Part shown: in pieces, positions 45,107-53,712 of the stretch
Layout: the number at the start of each line of letters is the position of its first letter
Position numbering within the stretch: the first letter of the stretch is position 1
Origin: CAVQJU01 sp963755195
GTDB lineage: Bacteria; Acidobacteriota; Vicinamibacteria; Vicinamibacterales; CAVVIG01
Assembly (NCBI GenBank): GCA_963755195.1
Contig: CAVWIZ010000003.1
Span: 496,001-560,000, forward strand
Direction: 5' to 3'
DNA length: 64,000 nt
The notes under the pieces: model-generated
The model's input: the letters and a program-made list of their open reading frames with translations, nothing else
What the model was told of the DNA's origin: nothing
The model's database searches: none
Translations under genes and position numbers: made by a program

Positions 45107-46382
45107 GTACTCGATGCCCGATCCCTGCCGAGCGTCTCGCCGAGGAAGCGGTTCGCATCGAGCACGAGTGCCGCGTCATCGCTCAGTTTCACCTCGTCTG
45201 CGGCGACCTCGCGATACTCCGGCCAGGGCGTCGCCACGACGAGGGCCGACGCACCCGCCGCCGCATCGATCGGGCTGTCGGCCAACCGCAGGCACGAGGC
45301 GACATCCGGCGGAAGCTGCCTTCACGGCCGGGATCGTGGGCGCGGACAGTCGCGCCCTGCTCGTGCAGCCACCGACACAGTTCGACGGCGCTCGACCGCC
45401 GAAGCGTGTCGGTGCCCGGCTTGTAGGTCAGGCCCCACACGGCCACCGTTTTCCCGGTCACGTTTCCCAGCGCCTGCGACAACCGGTGCTGGGCCCACTG
45501 CCGATGCGCGTCGTTGCTCGTCTTCACCGACGAGAGCAGGTGCGTCGCCACGCCGTGCGTGCGACCGAGCTCCGACGAGAAAGACGACGTCTCGCGCGAG
45601 CGTGCCGCCGGCGAAGGCGCCGCCCGGCGACAGATAGGCCTTGGGACCGATCCGCGCTTCGGACTTCAGTCCACGCTCCACTTCCGTCGCATCCGCACCG
45701 ACCTGCTCGCAGAGCGCGGCAATCTCGTTGATGAAGGTGACCGACGTCGCCAGGAACGCGTTGAGCGCGTGCTTGGTCATCTCGGCCGACTCGACCGACA
45801 TCCACTCGATGCGTTCCGTGAACGGCCGCAGCAGCTCCGCCACCTTCGCGCGATCGGCCGTCGCGCCGCACGCCGACGACGACGCGATCCGGGTGCGTGA
45901 AGACGTCGATGGCCTTGCCGAGGCGCAGGTTCTCCGGCGAGTAGCCAAAGCCGACGACGCGGCCCTGTGACTCGCGCGCAAACATCTGCTCGAGCCGCCG
46001 CGTCGTGCCGACCGGCACCTGCGACGAAATCAGCACGAGCGCGCCGTCCCGGAAGTGCGGAAACAGCCTGGCGGCCCGTTCGACGACGTAATCCACGTCC
46101 GCCCGATCGTCGTCGTCCACCGGCGTGTCGTAGGCGACCCAGACGACGTCGGCATTCTTCACGGCCGCGGCGACGTCGGTCGTGAAGCGCAGGCGATCGC
46201 CCGCGAGACCGGCCTTGACGAGATCTTCGAGCCCGGGCTCGAAGATCGGCGGCCGGCCGCCGGCAAGGGCTGCGATCGACGGCCGGATCGAAGTCGAGGC
46301 CGGTCACATCGTGGCCGCCCGACGCCAGGCAGGCGGCGGTCACCGTGCCGAGGTGCCAGAGACCGAGCACGCACACCTTCAC
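45085..46382 (-). CDS. UDP-glucose/GDP-mannose dehydrogenase family protein, several frameshifts
   Basis: About 430 residues. VKVCVLGLWHLGTVTAACLA is the NAD site; later pieces are VVWVAYDTPVDDDDRADVDY, VLISSQVPVGTTRRLEQMF, FGYSPENLRLGKAIDVFTHP, EMTKHALNAFLATSVTFINE and VAVWGLTYKPGTDTLRRSSA. All belong to the UDP-glucose/GDP-mannose 6-dehydrogenase family, which makes a uronic acid in two oxidation steps. The expected catalytic Cys segment lies around the frame change near 45575 (GPKAYLSPGGAFAGGTLARD) and appears as GGAFAGG, with Ala where Cys is usual. About four frame changes are present. GTG 46382 overlaps the epimerase stop. Confidence 0.8.
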
Positions 46383-47339
46383 GAGCGTTCTTCGAGCAGC
46401 CAGGGATTCGCTTGCAGGTAGTCGAGCGTCCTGATGATGCCTTCGCGAATCGACAGCTTCGGCTTCCAGCCGAGCGAGCGAATCCTGGCGGTGTCGAGAA
46501 AGATGAACGGGCTGTCGCCAATCCAGCCGCGCTCGCCGCCGGTGTAGGTCCCGCACCGGCTCGAGCCCGAGGTGGCCGGTGATCCAGCCGATCGAGTCGT
46601 TCACCTGGCAGTACTCGTCGGTGCCGAGGTTGAAGATGTTGACCTTGTCGTGGGCCTTCTCGATCGCGGTGAAGATCGCGTCGATGCAGTCCTGGACGTA
46701 GAGGTACGACTTGCGCTGATGGCCGTTGCCGAGCACGCGCAGTTCCGTTCGGATTCGCGCGGAGGCTGCGATAGAAGTCGAAGACGTGGCCGTGCGAGTA
46801 GCGCTCGCCGAGGATCGACACGAAGCGGAAGATGTAGCCCTGGAACCCGAACCCTTCGCAGTAGGCCTGGATCAGCCCCTCGCCGGCCAGCTTGGACGCG
46901 CCGTAGAGCGAGGTCTGAACCGGGAACGGCGCGGTCTCCGGCGTCGGGGAACACGTCCGGCTCGCCGTAGATCGATCCGGTCGACGAGAACGCGATCCGG
47001 CGGACGCCGTTGGCGCGCATCGCCTCGAGCACGTTGAACGTGGCGATCGTGTTCTGCTCGAGATCCCTTCGCGGATGCTCGGTGCCGAAGCGGACGTCGG
47101 CGTTGGCGGCCAGATGGAACACGAAGTCGCAGCCGCGCATCGCCGCCGTCAGGCGCTCGAGATCGAGCGTGTCACCTTCGACCAGCGTGAACTCGATCCG
47201 AGCGCACTGCTTCGTCCAGAAAGCGACGCTGGCCAGTCGAGAAGTTGTCGTAGACCGTCACGCCGTCGCCGCGCTGCAACAGCCGGTCGACCAGATTGCT
47301 GCCGATGAATCCTGCCCCACCCGTGACAAAAAAGGCCAC
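46379..47339 (-). CDS. NAD-dependent NDP-sugar epimerase, several frameshifts
   Basis: About 320 residues of extended SDR. GTG 47339 leads into AFFVTGGAGFIGSNLVDRLL, followed in shifted frames by MRGCDFVFHLAANADVRFGT, NTIATFNVLEAMRANGVRRI, FSSTGSIYGEPDVF, ILGERYSHGHVFDFYRSL, KSYLYVQDCIDAIFTAIEK and FNLGTDEYCQVNDSIGWITG. These match UDP-glucose 4-epimerase-like proteins. Around five frame changes lie between 46450 and 47250, among the densest in the window. GGAG lies nine bases before the start. With the downstream dehydrogenase it may make a galacturonic-type sugar, which is inferred. Confidence 0.78.
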
Positions 47340-47472
47340 GTTAGACAGCTCCGCCTCTGTGCACCGAGCCGTTCGTAGGAATCTGGGTCACAAGAATGGT
47401 GGCCAAACTGATCGCATCGTGACTTCGCCGGTCAAATATTCGCGCTAGCCGAAAATCGGCGCCAGCCAGCCG

Positions 47473-47982
47473 TTATCGTGCCGCACGTCCGGCCTCGAGA
47501 TTGAACTGTTCCCGACCAAGCTCGATGACCCGTCGTTGGAACGGAGCCAGATCTCGGGTTATTTTGAGAGGATCGACCCATTCGGAAGCGAGAATCTCCG
47601 AGGCGACGATCACGCGACCGCCCGCAAGCCGGCAGAAGTAGCCCAGGCCGAGGTGAGCCGGTGCCGCGCTCGTCGCGATGGCTGCCACTGGCGCACAGTG
47701 CAGGAGACACTTAACCTCAACTTCCAGATGGAGCTCCTCTGCGATTTCGCGACGAACAGTGTCGGCCGGATCTTCACGGCTTTCCACCCAGCCGCCAGGT
47801 AATCCCCAGGGGTAGTCGGTCCGAAATACATGCTCCAGTAGGAGCACCTCACCGAGAGGGTTGAAGACAGCGCCAACAGCCCCCACCCACTGCCGCGGCG
47901 CCACGACGCGCATGACCAACCGAAGCCCCCACCGCATCGGCGGCACGCCTCGGATTAACGTGGCCAGGCGGCGCAGTTCCAT
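47473..47982 (-). CDS. Nudix hydrolase
   Basis: 169 residues. The Nudix box is complete: GGWVESREDPADTVRREIAE followed by ELHLEV, fitting G-x5-E-x7-RE-U-x-EE-x-G-U apart from the last glycine position. VGAVGAVFNPLGEVLLLEHV precedes it, and a basic N-terminus (RRLATLIRG) may bind the membrane. It hydrolyses a nucleoside diphosphate linked to another group, perhaps a nucleotide sugar of this locus. The start at ATG 47982 overlaps the stop of the NTP-transferase (TGATG). It is the last gene of the long minus-strand operon. Confidence 0.85.
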   Translation of the reverse strand: MELRRLATLIRGVPPMRWGLRLVMRVVAPRQWVGAVGAVFNPLGEVLLLEHVFRTDYPWGLPGGWVESREDPADTVRREIAEELHLEVEVKCLLHCAPVAAIATSAAPAHLGLGYFCRLAGGRVIVASEILASEWVDPLKITRDLAPFQRRVIELGREQFNLEAGRAAR

Positions 47983-48725
47983 CAGCGAGCGAATGGGGGA
48001 GTCCCGTGCTCCCAGAGTGCCTGAATGCGCGCGTAGTCCTCCGGGGTGTCGATCCACCAGAGTCCTTCGGCGTCGGACATCTGGTAGCCCTGTAGATGCT
48101 GCCCTTTCGCCACGATCTTGGGAAAGACGTCAAAGCCGAAATCGGAGGGACGCTCGGCCGGAATGTAGTCGAATACGGCTGGCTCCAGGATGGCCACGCC
48201 CGCGCTAATCCAACGGCTGACGTGCGTGGCACCACGGGGCTTCTCGACGAAGCTCGTGATCCGGCCGTGAGCGTCGACCTCGACCGCGCTGTGCGGCGAC
48301 GCGTCCTGCTTCCAGAACAGCGCCACGGTGCCGATTGGCCCGGACTCTTCGTGCAGGCGCACGAGACGGGAGAACTCGCACGTCGTCAGGTTGTCCCCGT
48401 ACGCCAGGAGGAACGGCCCGCCCGAGAAGAAACCTGCAACCTTCTTGAGCGCGCCCGCGGTTCCGAGCAGCGTCGGCTCGTACGAATACGTGAGGTGAAC
48501 CCCGAGCGCCGATCCATCGCCGAAGTAGCGCGGAATGGCGTCGGCGTGGTAATGCGTGTTGACGACCGCGTCGGTCACACCAGCCCGGACCAAGCCCCGG
48601 ATCACGTACTCCAATAGCGGTTTTCCGCCGAGCTCGAGCATCGGCTTCGGCAGACTCGCCGTTAACGCGCCTAGGCGGGTCCCCGTACCTGCGGCCAGAA
48701 TCATCGCCTTGGTGATATCGATCAT
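47982..48725 (-). CDS. Sugar-1-phosphate nucleotidyltransferase
   Basis: A 247-residue enzyme. KAMILAAGTGTRLGALTASL and PKPMLELGGKPLLEYVIRGL form the nucleotide and sugar-phosphate sites, followed by PFLLAYGDNLTT with the metal Asp, SFVEKPRGATHVSRWISAGV and LWWIDTPEDYARIQ. It joins a sugar 1-phosphate to a nucleoside triphosphate and resembles the mannose-1-phosphate guanylyltransferase/RmlA fold without the extra C-terminal domain. ATG 48725 overlaps the GNAT stop by ATGA. The sugar is not determined. A second member of the family is encoded at 58652. Confidence 0.86.
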   Translation of the reverse strand: MIDITKAMILAAGTGTRLGALTASLPKPMLELGGKPLLEYVIRGLVRAGVTDAVVNTHYHADAIPRYFGDGSALGVHLTYSYEPTLLGTAGALKKVAGFFSGGPFLLAYGDNLTTCEFSRLVRLHEESGPIGTVALFWKQDASPHSAVEVDAHGRITSFVEKPRGATHVSRWISAGVAILEPAVFDYIPAERPSDFGFDVFPKIVAKGQHLQGYQMSDAEGLWWIDTPEDYARIQALWEHGTPPFAR

Positions 48726-49708
48726 GCGGCCGGTCCAATGCCTGTGGCATCGGACGTCCGGCGATCCGGTTCCAGCCAGCGCCTGTAATACAGTGAACCG
48801 TTGCCCAAGCGAAAGCCGCAGCCTTCGTAGAGACGAACGGCCGTGGCATTGGGTAGCTCCGTTCGAACCACGAGCCTGCCCGATCGCTCTTGCGACCAAT
48901 GCCGACCAGCCTCAACGAGAAGACGGCCCAGGCCGCGCCCCCGATGCGAGGCGTCCACCGCGATCAGGTTGATTTCATCTACAGAGACGTGGCCATAACT
49001 CCGAGTCCGCATCGCGATGAACCCGGCAGGCGCCGCACCTACCCGCGCCACGAGCACGTCGTCGGCGAGCGGAGTGGTGCAGCAGTTTCGAGCCCAGGCC
49101 TCGTGCATCTGACCTGCAACCTCATGTGGCAGGCGCGGCTCGATCCAGAACCGGCCGTACACGAACGCATCCCGGGCGATCGCTCCGAGCGCGACGACTT
49201 CGTCAGGCTTTACGGAACCTGCCTCGATGTGGTCAGGCATTCTCGCCAGCGGGATCCCTGCCGCGTAACGCTCCATCGTGACCATGGGCACGAGCAGAGA
49301 GAACGACTGCCTCTCGAGCGCATGGGCGAACGCGACGTCCTCCGCCGCAATCCTGACGACGAGGTAGGCTCGCACCTCGGCCGGCTGGTCGTGGATCCAA
49401 CCCCGCAGCAGCGCCTCGGCCGACTCGCGCCTCGCCGTGTAGTTCGACGAAGCGGCAAAAAGCGAGAGCTGGAAGACTGGGCACTCGAAGAAGCCTGATT
49501 CCCAGGCCTTCGGTTCGGCGACCAGAACCCCAGCCTCGCCGGCAGGGGAAGCACGATGCCTGATCTCTGGAGCGTCATGTGTCGCTGGCGGCGTGAGCAA
49601 CGCGCGGGCCTGCTCGCACTCGACCACGCGACAGAGATCGCTGCCCGCCCTGAAGTGGTCCTTGAGGAGTGCGTCGATCTCAGGCTGATTCGCACTCGAG
49701 TCGTCCAT
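48722..49708 (-). CDS. GNAT acetyltransferase (RffC/WecD-like)
   Basis: 328 residues. The C-terminal GNAT fold contains INLIAVDASHRGRGLGRLLV (the R-x-x-G-x-G/A acetyl-CoA loop), LVVRTELPNATAVRLYEGCG and FRLGNGSLYYRRWL. The N-terminal half (for example KAWESGFFECPVFQLSLFAA) matches the arrangement of TDP-fucosamine acetyltransferase RffC/WecD. It would acetylate the amino group of a 4-amino-4,6-dideoxy sugar. With the DegT aminotransferase at 50801 and the dehydratase at 56491 it completes an amino-sugar pathway. ATG 49708 is assumed; GTG 49738 is possible. The frame is clean. Confidence 0.8.
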   Translation of the reverse strand: MDDSSANQPEIDALLKDHFRAGSDLCRVVECEQARALLTPPATHDAPEIRHRASPAGEAGVLVAEPKAWESGFFECPVFQLSLFAASSNYTARRESAEALLRGWIHDQPAEVRAYLVVRIAAEDVAFAHALERQSFSLLVPMVTMERYAAGIPLARMPDHIEAGSVKPDEVVALGAIARDAFVYGRFWIEPRLPHEVAGQMHEAWARNCCTTPLADDVLVARVGAAPAGFIAMRTRSYGHVSVDEINLIAVDASHRGRGLGRLLVEAGRHWSQERSGRLVVRTELPNATAVRLYEGCGFRLGNGSLYYRRWLEPDRRTSDATGIGPAA

Positions 49709-49742
49709 GGTTTTCGCCGCTAGAGAGGTTGCAGACACGCGC

Positions 49743-50713
49743 TCATGCCACGGACGCCGGCGCCATCGCCTGTCTCCACTTGCAGTAGCCTCGAAGGCCC
49801 TCTCTCACGCTCACTTGAGCCTCGTACCTCAAGAGTCTCTTGGCTTTCTCCGTGGCACACTGACGCCGTTTGACAAGATTGACATCCTGGCTGACGTAGG
49901 TGAGCGGCACATGAATGCCCGTGACCTCTTGCAGAATCGTCGCCACCTCCAGCACAGAGGTGCTGATCCCCGGTACCGACATTGACGAAGTCGTGCGTCA
50001 CGTCGCTCTCGAGCGCGAGGACGTTGGCTCGGGCGATGTCGGTCACGTAGGTCATGTCCATGGTTTGTGACCCGTCACCGTGGATGACCAGCGACTCTCC
50101 GGCGACGAGCCGGTCCACCCATCGCGGGACGATCTGGGCATAGGCCCCCTTGTAGTGCTGGCGCGGGCCGTAGACGTTGAAGTAGCGCAGGGCGACGAAC
50201 TCAAGACCGTGCGCGCGGTAGAAGTCGCGCAATAAGTGCTCGCCGGCGATCTTGGTGGTGCCGTAGATCGTCTCGCTGTTGTACGGATGATCCTCGTCCA
50301 TCGGCACGTGCAGCGGCTCGCCGTACACGGATCCGGTCGAGGAAAACACCACCTTCTTGATCCCGTTCTTCACGGCGGCCTGGAGTCACGTTCAACGTGC
50401 CGCGGATGTTCACCTCCAACGCCTTCGCCGGATGGTCGCGGCATTCGAGCAACAGGACCGAGGCGACATGGAACAGGTAGTCGCACCCGCGCATTGCCGG
50501 CTCCAGGTCTTCGAGGTCGCGGATGTCGTCGCGGATGAGCGTCAGCCGTTTATCGCCGGCCCAGTGCCCGAGATTTGACTCGCGGCCTTCGGAGAGGTTG
50601 TCATAGACCACAATCTCGGCGGCGCCATTCGAGAGCACTTCGTCCACGATGTGCGAGCCGATGTGACCCGCGCCTCCGGTCACGAAGACACGACTGCCTG
50701 CAATTTTCGACAT
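49743..50713 (-). CDS. NAD-dependent NDP-sugar epimerase/dehydratase, two frameshifts
   Basis: About 323 residues of extended SDR. GSRVFVTGGAGHIGSHIVDE, MRGCDYLFHVASVLLLEC, then after a change near 50390 KKVVFSSTGSVYGEPLHVPM, ETIYGTTKIAGEHL (YxxxK), ALRYFNVYGPRQHYKGAYAQ and DGSQTMDMTYVTDIARANVL. A second change near 49980 leads to STSVLEVATILQEVTGIHVP. GGAAGG lies nine bases before ATG 50713. The protein is close to UDP-glucose and UDP-GlcNAc 4-epimerases. It lies between the GNAT and DegT genes and probably prepares the sugar used by them. Confidence 0.82.
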
Positions 50714-50800
50714 GTTCAGCAACCTTCCGAGGACGCGAGCGGCAGGCGAAGCTCCAGTTCGGGGCGGACCGGCGCGGTATGATCCGTGACTGTCAATGAT

Positions 50801-52018
50801 CTACCTGCGCACATGGCGGATGACTTTTCCAAGAGCCCGGACGACGGTTTCGACGTCCTGTCCGGTCATTTGCGGAAAGAGAGGCAGACTAAGAATCCGA
50901 TCGGACAGCCTGGCGGCGTTCGGATAGTCGGCATCCTTGAAACCGAAGCGTGACTGATAGTAGGGCTGTCGGTGCACCGACACGAAGTGGACGCCGGTGC
51001 CGATGTTCTCCGCCTTCAGCATCTCCATCACGCGATCACGAGTGACTGTCAGGCGCTCCAGATTGAGCTGGATGATGTAGAGGTGCCACGCATGTCGCCG
51101 GTCCGAAGCGACATACGGCAAGGTGACCTCTGAAAGGTCGGCGTCGGTCAGCAGGCGGGTATAGAGTGCCGCGTGTTGGGCACGGAGCTCCGTGATCCGC
51201 TCGATCTTCCTCAACTGGTGGATGCCAAGGGACGCCTCGATATCGGTCATGTTGTACTTGAAGCCTGGATAGACCAGCTCCCACGTCGGCGTGCCTTCCT
51301 TCGAGTAACGCTTCCAGGCGGTCGAACTCATGCCGTGGAGGCTGATGATCCGCGCAAACTCGGCCAGGCGATCGTCGCTCTTGACCGTCAGCATCCCTCC
51401 ATCACCCGTGACGAGGTTCTTGCTTGCGTAGAAGCTGAAGGTTCCGCAGTCGCCAATCGCCCCGATCTTCTGCCCGCGGTAAGTCGCACCAACCGCGTGC
51501 GCAGCATCCTCGATTACCGTCAGGTTGTGCCGACGAGCGATGTCCATGATGGCATCCATGTCACACGGCTGCCCGGCAAGGTGGACAGGAATCAAGGCCT
51601 TGGTGCGGGGCGTGATACTGGCTTCAATCAGGTCAGGATCGATGTTGAACGTGCGAGGGTCGACATCGACCAGGACGGGGCGGGCGCGCTCATACATGAT
51701 GGCGTTCGTGGTGGCCGGAAAGGTGATTGGCGACGTAATCACCTCATCTCCTTCCTTCACACCTGCCGCGACGATCGCCACGTGTAGCGCAGCCGTGCAC
51801 GAAGAGACGGCAATGGCGTGGCGGACGTCAATGTACGCTCGAAAATCATCTTCAAATCTAGAGACCTTCGGTCCCCGACTGAGCCACATGCCAGACAGCG
51901 TGTCCAGCACCTCAGCGCGCTCTTCCTCTCCAATCCACGGACGACAGAGATGTAGGAATTCCGGGCTCAGCGGCGTCCCGCCGTCTACCGCCAGAACTTC
52001 TTCCGTATGGGTCGCCAT
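50801..52018 (-). CDS. DegT/DnrJ/EryC1/StrS sugar aminotransferase
   Basis: A 405-residue PLP enzyme. AIAVSSCTAALHVAIVAAGV, DEVITSPITFPATTNAIMYE, VIEDAAHAVGATYRGQKIG and FSFYASKNLVTGDGGMLTVK are the family motifs; the Lys of ASKN holds the cofactor. Substrate-side segments are YPGFKYNMTDIEASLGIHQL and HLYIIQLN. It places an amino group on a 4-keto (or 3-keto) nucleotide sugar. AAGGAG lies seven bases before ATG 52018. Together with the CapD-type dehydratase and the GNAT it resembles the PglF-PglE-PglD set for bacillosamine or related sugars. The frame is clean. Confidence 0.9.
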   Translation of the reverse strand: MATHTEEVLAVDGGTPLSPEFLHLCRPWIGEEERAEVLDTLSGMWLSRGPKVSRFEDDFRAYIDVRHAIAVSSCTAALHVAIVAAGVKEGDEVITSPITFPATTNAIMYERARPVLVDVDPRTFNIDPDLIEASITPRTKALIPVHLAGQPCDMDAIMDIARRHNLTVIEDAAHAVGATYRGQKIGAIGDCGTFSFYASKNLVTGDGGMLTVKSDDRLAEFARIISLHGMSSTAWKRYSKEGTPTWELVYPGFKYNMTDIEASLGIHQLRKIERITELRAQHAALYTRLLTDADLSEVTLPYVASDRRHAWHLYIIQLNLERLTVTRDRVMEMLKAENIGTGVHFVSVHRQPYYQSRFGFKDADYPNAARLSDRILSLPLFPQMTGQDVETVVRALGKVIRHVRR

Positions 52019-52069
52019 GTGCAGCTCCTTCGCCGGTCGGCGTTCGTCGCATCCCGCAGAGACTCGTCT

Positions 52070-52718
52070 CTAGTCGCCGGGCATCACGTCACGTTTCGCG
52101 CTGACGGCGCTATCTGTTTCGCCCGCCGCAGTATACACGCCTCGGCGGAAGAGGACGACGGGCACGGCACGCAAGACGATCACGAAGTCCTGCCACAGTG
52201 ACCAATGGTCCACGTAGTAGGTGTCGAGCTCCAAACGTCGGACCCAAGGCAACGCATTGCGCCCCGATACTTCGGTCAAGCAGACCAGCCCCGGTCGCAT
52301 GTCCAAGCGGCGGCGCGCCCACCCTGGCAGCATCGCCGTATGGATCGGCATGTACGGCCTCGGCCCGACCAGGCTCATGTCCCCGCGTAACACGTTGACC
52401 AACTGCGGGAGCTCATCGAGCCCGAACTCCCTCAACGGCCGGCCGAGGCGGGTGAGTCGCGGGTCGCCCGCGGTCACGCGCGCCGACCCATCTGCGTGGC
52501 GTTCGAGCGAGACGTCCTGGTGCATCGTTCGAAACTTGTACGAAAACGAACTCACGATTGAAGCGGCCTGAACGGACCTGCCGAAACACAGCGGGACCCG
52601 GCGTGTTCCACTTGATGAGCCAGGCGATCAAGAGCAGCAGTGGGAGCAGAATGACCAGCGCCAGCAGGCTCAGGACGACATCGGCTGCTCGCTTCACTAC
52701 CAGAGCCAGCGATCTCAT
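52070..52718 (-). CDS. PglC/WcaJ-C-type initiating sugar phosphotransferase, one frameshift
   Basis: About 215 residues. RSLALVVKRAADVVLSLLAL and LPLLLLIAWLIKWNTPGPAV give the re-entrant membrane helix and the N-terminal motif; then FRQVRSGRFNREFVF, and after one extra base near 52550 YKFRTMHQDVS, GLDELPQLVNVLRGDMSLVG with PRPY, RPGLVCLTEVSGRNALPW and YYVDHWSLWQDFVIVL. This is the minimal monotopic phosphoglycosyl transferase (PglC-like), which loads a sugar phosphate, often an amino sugar, onto undecaprenyl phosphate. ATG 52718 overlaps the stop of a 32-codon mini-gene by ATGA. Confidence 0.85.
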
Positions 52719-52813
52719 CTGCTCGTCCTCGACCCGACCTCCGCGTCCAGCGTTTCCCTGTATGTCGCGAACGTTCGTGACACGTACGATTCGGCGAGCG
52801 TCAGCAGTCGCAT
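52715..52813 (-). CDS. 32-residue mini-gene resembling a GT4 start, coupled to the sugar transferase
   Basis: The frame reads MRLLTLAESYVSRTFATYRE and then 12 more residues to a TGA that overlaps the ATG of the sugar transferase. MRLLTLAESYV is nearly identical to the N-terminus of the GT4 at 56461 (MRILMLAESYL), and the DNA shares GCTCGCCGAATCGTAC exactly. It is therefore probably a remnant of a glycosyltransferase start that now may act as a coupled leader. It may not be translated. Confidence 0.4.
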   Translation of the reverse strand: MRLLTLAESYVSRTFATYRETLDAEVGSRTSR

Positions 52814-52853
52814 GGATTGGTTTACCCAGTTGCGGGATCAACCGATCGGTTGG

Positions 52854-53533
52854 TCACCGATAGGTCGTGCCCGCCCGGACGACCAGGCAGATGTACCGAC
52901 CTGCCAGCACGCGCGGGCCAACTTCCACCAGATCTACTAGCTCCGCACCGGATCTCTCCACCAGTTCGCGCCACTCGGCCGCGCGGTATCGGTAGTAGGA
53001 GCCGTCCAACGCCGTGTAGTAGACCCGATGCAGTACCACAGCAGCCCTGGCGGCAAGCCAGTCACATCTTCGAGCACGACCCAGTGCCGTGCCACTCGCA
53101 GTTGTTCCCGCAAGGCGTTTACTCTGGAATCCGGCGCGATGTGGTGGAACATCGCGCGACTGTGGACGACGTCGAACGATCCGTCGGAGAAAGGCAGGTG
53201 GAGCGCCGTCGACTGGACAAACGCGACGTTCGCGGCGTCATTTCGGGCAGCAGTGACCATGCCTCGTGAATTGTCGACGCCAACGCATCGGCGGGCGCGG
53301 TACTCCTTCACAAATCCGGTGGATTGCTCTCCCGGCCCACAACCCACGTCCAACACGGTTGAATCCTTGAGATACCGGGAGCAGATGTCATGCAGTTGGG
53401 AGTTGTACGCGTGACCGGCCTTCGGATCGTGGTAGGGGGTGAGCTCGGCCAACCAGTGCAGGCTGGCCATGATCCATCGGACCTTCCACCGGTACAGCCT
53501 TTCACTCGAATGACTCAACTCATCGCAACGCAT
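52854..53533 (-). CDS. Class I SAM-dependent methyltransferase, one frameshift
   Basis: About 226 residues. STVLDVGCGPGEQSTGFVKE is the SAM loop, followed by CVGVDNSRGMVTAARND, LHLPFSDGSFDVVHSRAMFH and HIAPDSRVNALREQLRVARH. After a frame change near 53035 the end reads GSYYRYRAAEWRELVERSG and VLAGRYICLVVRAGTTYR, the usual C-terminal strand pair. GGAGGCGGTGA precedes ATG 53533. It is a Methyltransf_11-type enzyme; a glycan or lipid-linked substrate is probable in this operon. Confidence 0.8.
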
Positions 53534-53636
53534 TCACCGCCTCCGGCCGTCGCATCCACTTGGGCCAAGCCCGACCACGCATCCGACATCGGCCGCCCGC
53601 TTCGTCGCCTGGACCGACGGCCTCATCCGCCCATCC

Positions 53637-53708
53637 TCAACCCCACATCTGCGTACGGCGCTTCCACGTCGCGCTGCATCCAAATTCGGCGAGTATCAGC
53701 AGACGCAT
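53637..53708 (-). other. GT4-start remnant (23-codon frame)
   Basis: ATG 53708, six bases after the SGNH gene stop, opens MRLLILAEFGCSATWKRRTQ and three more residues. The first eight residues and the DNA GCTGATACTCGCCGAAT match the start of the GT4 at 56461 and the remnant at 59388. It is read as a sequence scar rather than a working gene. Confidence 0.45.
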
Positions 53709-53712
53709 GGGA

